DNA of 64,000 nucleotides from Parahoeflea alexandrii (lineage in GTDB: Bacteria; Pseudomonadota; Alphaproteobacteria; Rhizobiales; Rhizobiaceae), in assembly GCF_024105735.1 (NCBI RefSeq), contig NZ_JAAAML010000002.1, forward strand, positions 806,001 to 870,000. Reading direction: 5' to 3'. The position numbers and the translations under genes were made by a program. The notes below the pieces were generated by a model that was not told where the DNA came from, did no database searches, and worked only from the letters and a program-made list of their open reading frames with translations. Shown here one piece after another: positions 62,707 to 64,000 of this stretch (the stretch's first letter is position 1; each line of letters opens with the position of its first letter).

Positions 62707-63138
62707 TCAGTCTCGAACCGAAATGTTAATTTTTCGCACCATGCGCTCCGGTTCCGGTCGAATTAGATCGACGGAAAGCAATCCGTTCTTCAATTCGGCG
62801 CTGACGACCTGCATGCCATCGGCCAGCACGAACATGCGCTGGAATTGCCGCGCGGCGATGCCGCGGTGCAGGTATTCCCGGCCGTCATTGTCGGACTGGC
62901 GTCCACGGATGACGAGCTGGTTTTCTTCCGTCGTCACCTCCAGATCCTCGTCACAGAAGCCGGCAACGGCGAGTGTGATCCTCAGCCGCTCGGCCTTGCT
63001 TCCGTCGGCCGAGGCCCGGATTCGTTCAATATTGTAGGGCGGGTAGCCTTCAGAGCCCTTGGCGATCCGCTCCAGGGTCTTTTCCATCGTGTCAAAGCCC
63101 AGCAGCAGCGGGCTTGAAAAGGGCGTCATGCGAGACAT
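62707..63138 (-). CDS. Small heat-shock protein, Hsp20/IbpA family
   Basis: A 143-residue alpha-crystallin-domain chaperone. The N-terminus MSRMTPFSSPLLLGFDTMEKTLERI and NIERI are typical of rhizobial Hsp20s; the core domain has ITLAVAGFCDEDLEV, LVIRGRQ, YLHRGIAARQFQRMFVLADGMQV (core RGIAARQFQR) and the conserved GLLSVDL. It binds unfolded proteins without ATP. An RpoH-type promoter lies 63-91 bases upstream, and the ribosome site GAGGA lies in the loop of a small hairpin, so transcription and perhaps translation respond to heat. Confidence 0.94.
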   Translation of the reverse strand: MSRMTPFSSPLLLGFDTMEKTLERIAKGSEGYPPYNIERIRASADGSKAERLRITLAVAGFCDEDLEVTTEENQLVIRGRQSDNDGREYLHRGIAARQFQRMFVLADGMQVVSAELKNGLLSVDLIRPEPERMVRKINISVRD

Positions 63139-63139
63139 G

Positions 63140-63159
63140 GCTTGTCCTCGTTTTCAAGC
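63140..63159 (-). promoter_or_regulatory. Hairpin presenting the hsp20 ribosome binding site
   Basis: On the minus strand GCTTG (63159-63155) pairs with CAAGC (63144-63140), enclosing a 10-base loop with the ribosome site GAGGA; the start codon lies one base beyond. Small heat-shock genes of rhizobia often use RNA thermometers (ROSE). This 5-bp stem is short, and the UYGCU signature of ROSE was not seen, so a simple thermometer is only a possibility. Confidence 0.35.
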
Positions 63160-63200
63160 GACAGGCGCCAGACCCTCGATCGGCATCCGGCATGCAGGTA

Positions 63201-63229
63201 ATATGGGAACTTCATTCCTGCTTCGCAAG
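63201..63229 (-). promoter_or_regulatory. RpoH-type heat-shock promoter for hsp20
   Basis: On the minus strand CTTGCG (63229-63224), a 17-base spacer and CCATAT (63206-63201) closely match alphaproteobacterial RpoH promoters (CTTG-N18/19-CCATNT-like). The predicted start of transcription is near 63194, giving a leader of about 55 bases. The small heat-shock product strongly supports the call. Confidence 0.65.
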
Positions 63230-63299
63230 AACCTTGCCCGATCGCGGTTACGGCTCTTAAGGTCGCGCCAACCGAATCGCATTCCCCGAAGGACCGACC

Positions 63300-64000
63300 A
63301 TGACGCCGCGCAAGATCATCATCGACACCGACCCTGGCCAGGACGACGCTGCCGCGATCATGCTGGCCCTCGCCAGCCCGGAACTGGAGGTGCTCGGGGT
63401 GACCGCGGTCGCTGGCAACGTGCCGCTGGCGCTGACGGCGCGCAACGCAGGCATCGTCACCGAGATCTGCGGAAGAAGCGACATCGCGGTCTATGCGGGG
63501 GCCGACAGGCCGCTTGCCCGCAAGCTGGTGACCGCCGAGCACGTGCATGGCAAGACCGGCCTTGACGGTATCGATCTGTTCGAGCCCGCGAGACCCCTGG
63601 AGACGGTTCATGCTGTCGACTTCATCATCGAGACCCTGCGCAGGGAGCCGGCAGGCACAGTTACGCTTTGCCCGCTTGGTCCGCTCACCAACATCGCCAC
63701 AGTCATTGAGCGCGCGCCGGATGTCGTTGAACGGATCAAGGAGATCGTACTGATGGGCGGCGGCTATTTTGAGGGCGGCAACATCACGCCTTCTGCCGAG
63801 TTCAACATCTATGTCGATCCCGAAGCCGCGAAGATCGTCTTTGGCACCGGTGTCGCCATCACCATGATGCCGCTCGATGTCACCCACAAGGTGCTGACCA
63901 CTAGGGTCCGGGTCGAGCGCCTGCGCGCCAACGGCAACCGTCCTTCGGTGGCAATGGCCGACATGCTGGAGTTCTTCGAGCGATTTGACGAGGAAAAATA
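63300..64000 (+). CDS. Nucleoside hydrolase (IunH family), partial
   Basis: The first 233 residues of a nucleoside hydrolase, cut by the window end; the family is about 310-320 long. The calcium-binding motif IIIDTDPGQDDAAAIMLAL is intact near residue 6-24. The conserved GNVPLALTARNA, HGKTGLDG and VLMGGGYFEGGNITPSAEFNIYVDPEAA (core ITPSAEFNIYVDPEAA) follow. It hydrolyses ribonucleosides to base and ribose for salvage; specificity is unknown. AAGGA six bases before ATG 63300 supports the start. It is divergent from hsp20. Confidence 0.93.
   Translation, partial: MTPRKIIIDTDPGQDDAAAIMLALASPELEVLGVTAVAGNVPLALTARNAGIVTEICGRSDIAVYAGADRPLARKLVTAEHVHGKTGLDGIDLFEPARPLETVHAVDFIIETLRREPAGTVTLCPLGPLTNIATVIERAPDVVERIKEIVLMGGGYFEGGNITPSAEFNIYVDPEAAKIVFGTGVAITMMPLDVTHKVLTTRVRVERLRANGNRPSVAMADMLEFFERFDEEK

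Noticed and set aside
1-64000. CRISPR arrays, tRNA/rRNA genes, insertion sequences, prophage or anti-phage islands
   Set aside because: No regularly spaced repeats, tRNA-like T-loop with acceptor pairing, transposase, integrase or phage structural genes were recognised on reading the sequence.

Overview
The window looks like chromosomal DNA of an alphaproteobacterium of the order Hyphomicrobiales (Rhizobiales), most likely a Rhizobiaceae-type genus such as Hoeflea. The reasons are the high G+C, the gene order lptC-lptA-lptB-rpoN-hpf-ptsN, the neighbourhood hemW-rdgB-rph/hrcA-grpE, an ornithine-lipid gene (olsB), an Hsp20-DUF1150 pair, a two-domain malic enzyme, and EcfG-, FixK/FNR-, CtrA- and RpoH-like sites typical of that order. 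The genus is a guess. No tRNA, rRNA, CRISPR array, insertion sequence, prophage or defence island was recognised. Almost all of the window is ordinary core chromosome.

Layout. 1-4.5 kb: aldehyde dehydrogenase-GST pair behind an EcfG-type promoter, an atypical SDR, a SUMF1-fold protein and a universal stress protein behind a FixK/FNR-like box. 4.7-8.2 kb: a GGDEF-EAL protein, about 1 kb with no convincing gene, and a DUF305 membrane protein behind a second EcfG-type promoter. 8.3-14 kb: prfC, dut, trans-3-hydroxyproline dehydratase, an EamA exporter divergent from an HxlR regulator with repeated operator-like motifs, and cysK. 14-25 kb: an A+T-richer DUF1353 gene, comM, yciI, an MscS channel, gshB, a HisKA_2 sensor kinase behind a third EcfG-type promoter, a LysR regulator, yraN and rsmI. 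25-30 kb: a TauE/SafE permease and two more GGDEF-EAL proteins, one with a degenerate cyclase site.

30-42 kb: hemW, rdgB and rph on one strand, divergent from hrcA-grpE; then a TRIC-type channel, adenosine kinase-like sugar kinase, mutS and malic enzyme. 42-53 kb: a TylF-type methyltransferase and an O-antigen ligase-like protein flanking a spacer with a CtrA-like box, olsB with a Pho-box candidate, a hybrid histidine kinase with a strong hairpin against its start codon, acuI-like reductase, lspA, a SpoU methyltransferase, an RlmI-like methyltransferase and coxG. 53-57 kb: a Crp/Fnr regulator divergent from an SDR/VTT pair across an inverted repeat, then lapA, ihfB and sppA. 57-64 kb: the LPS export-sigma54-hibernation-PTS(Ntr) block, then DUF1150 and hsp20 (RpoH-type promoter) and a nucleoside hydrolase cut by the window end.

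How they fit together: the clearest theme is stress and envelope regulation written in the spacers. Three motifs matching GGAAC-N16-CGTT sit in the right orientation just upstream of gene starts, two RpoH-like promoters precede grpE and hsp20, and candidate FixK/FNR, CtrA and Pho boxes precede genes whose roles fit those regulators. Several tight operons use 4-base start/stop overlaps (dut, rsmI-yraN, rdgB-hemW, lspA-trmH-rlmI, lptA-lptB). No wholly new multi-gene system stood out. The best leads are these regulatory sites, the hairpins and the altered catalytic residues.
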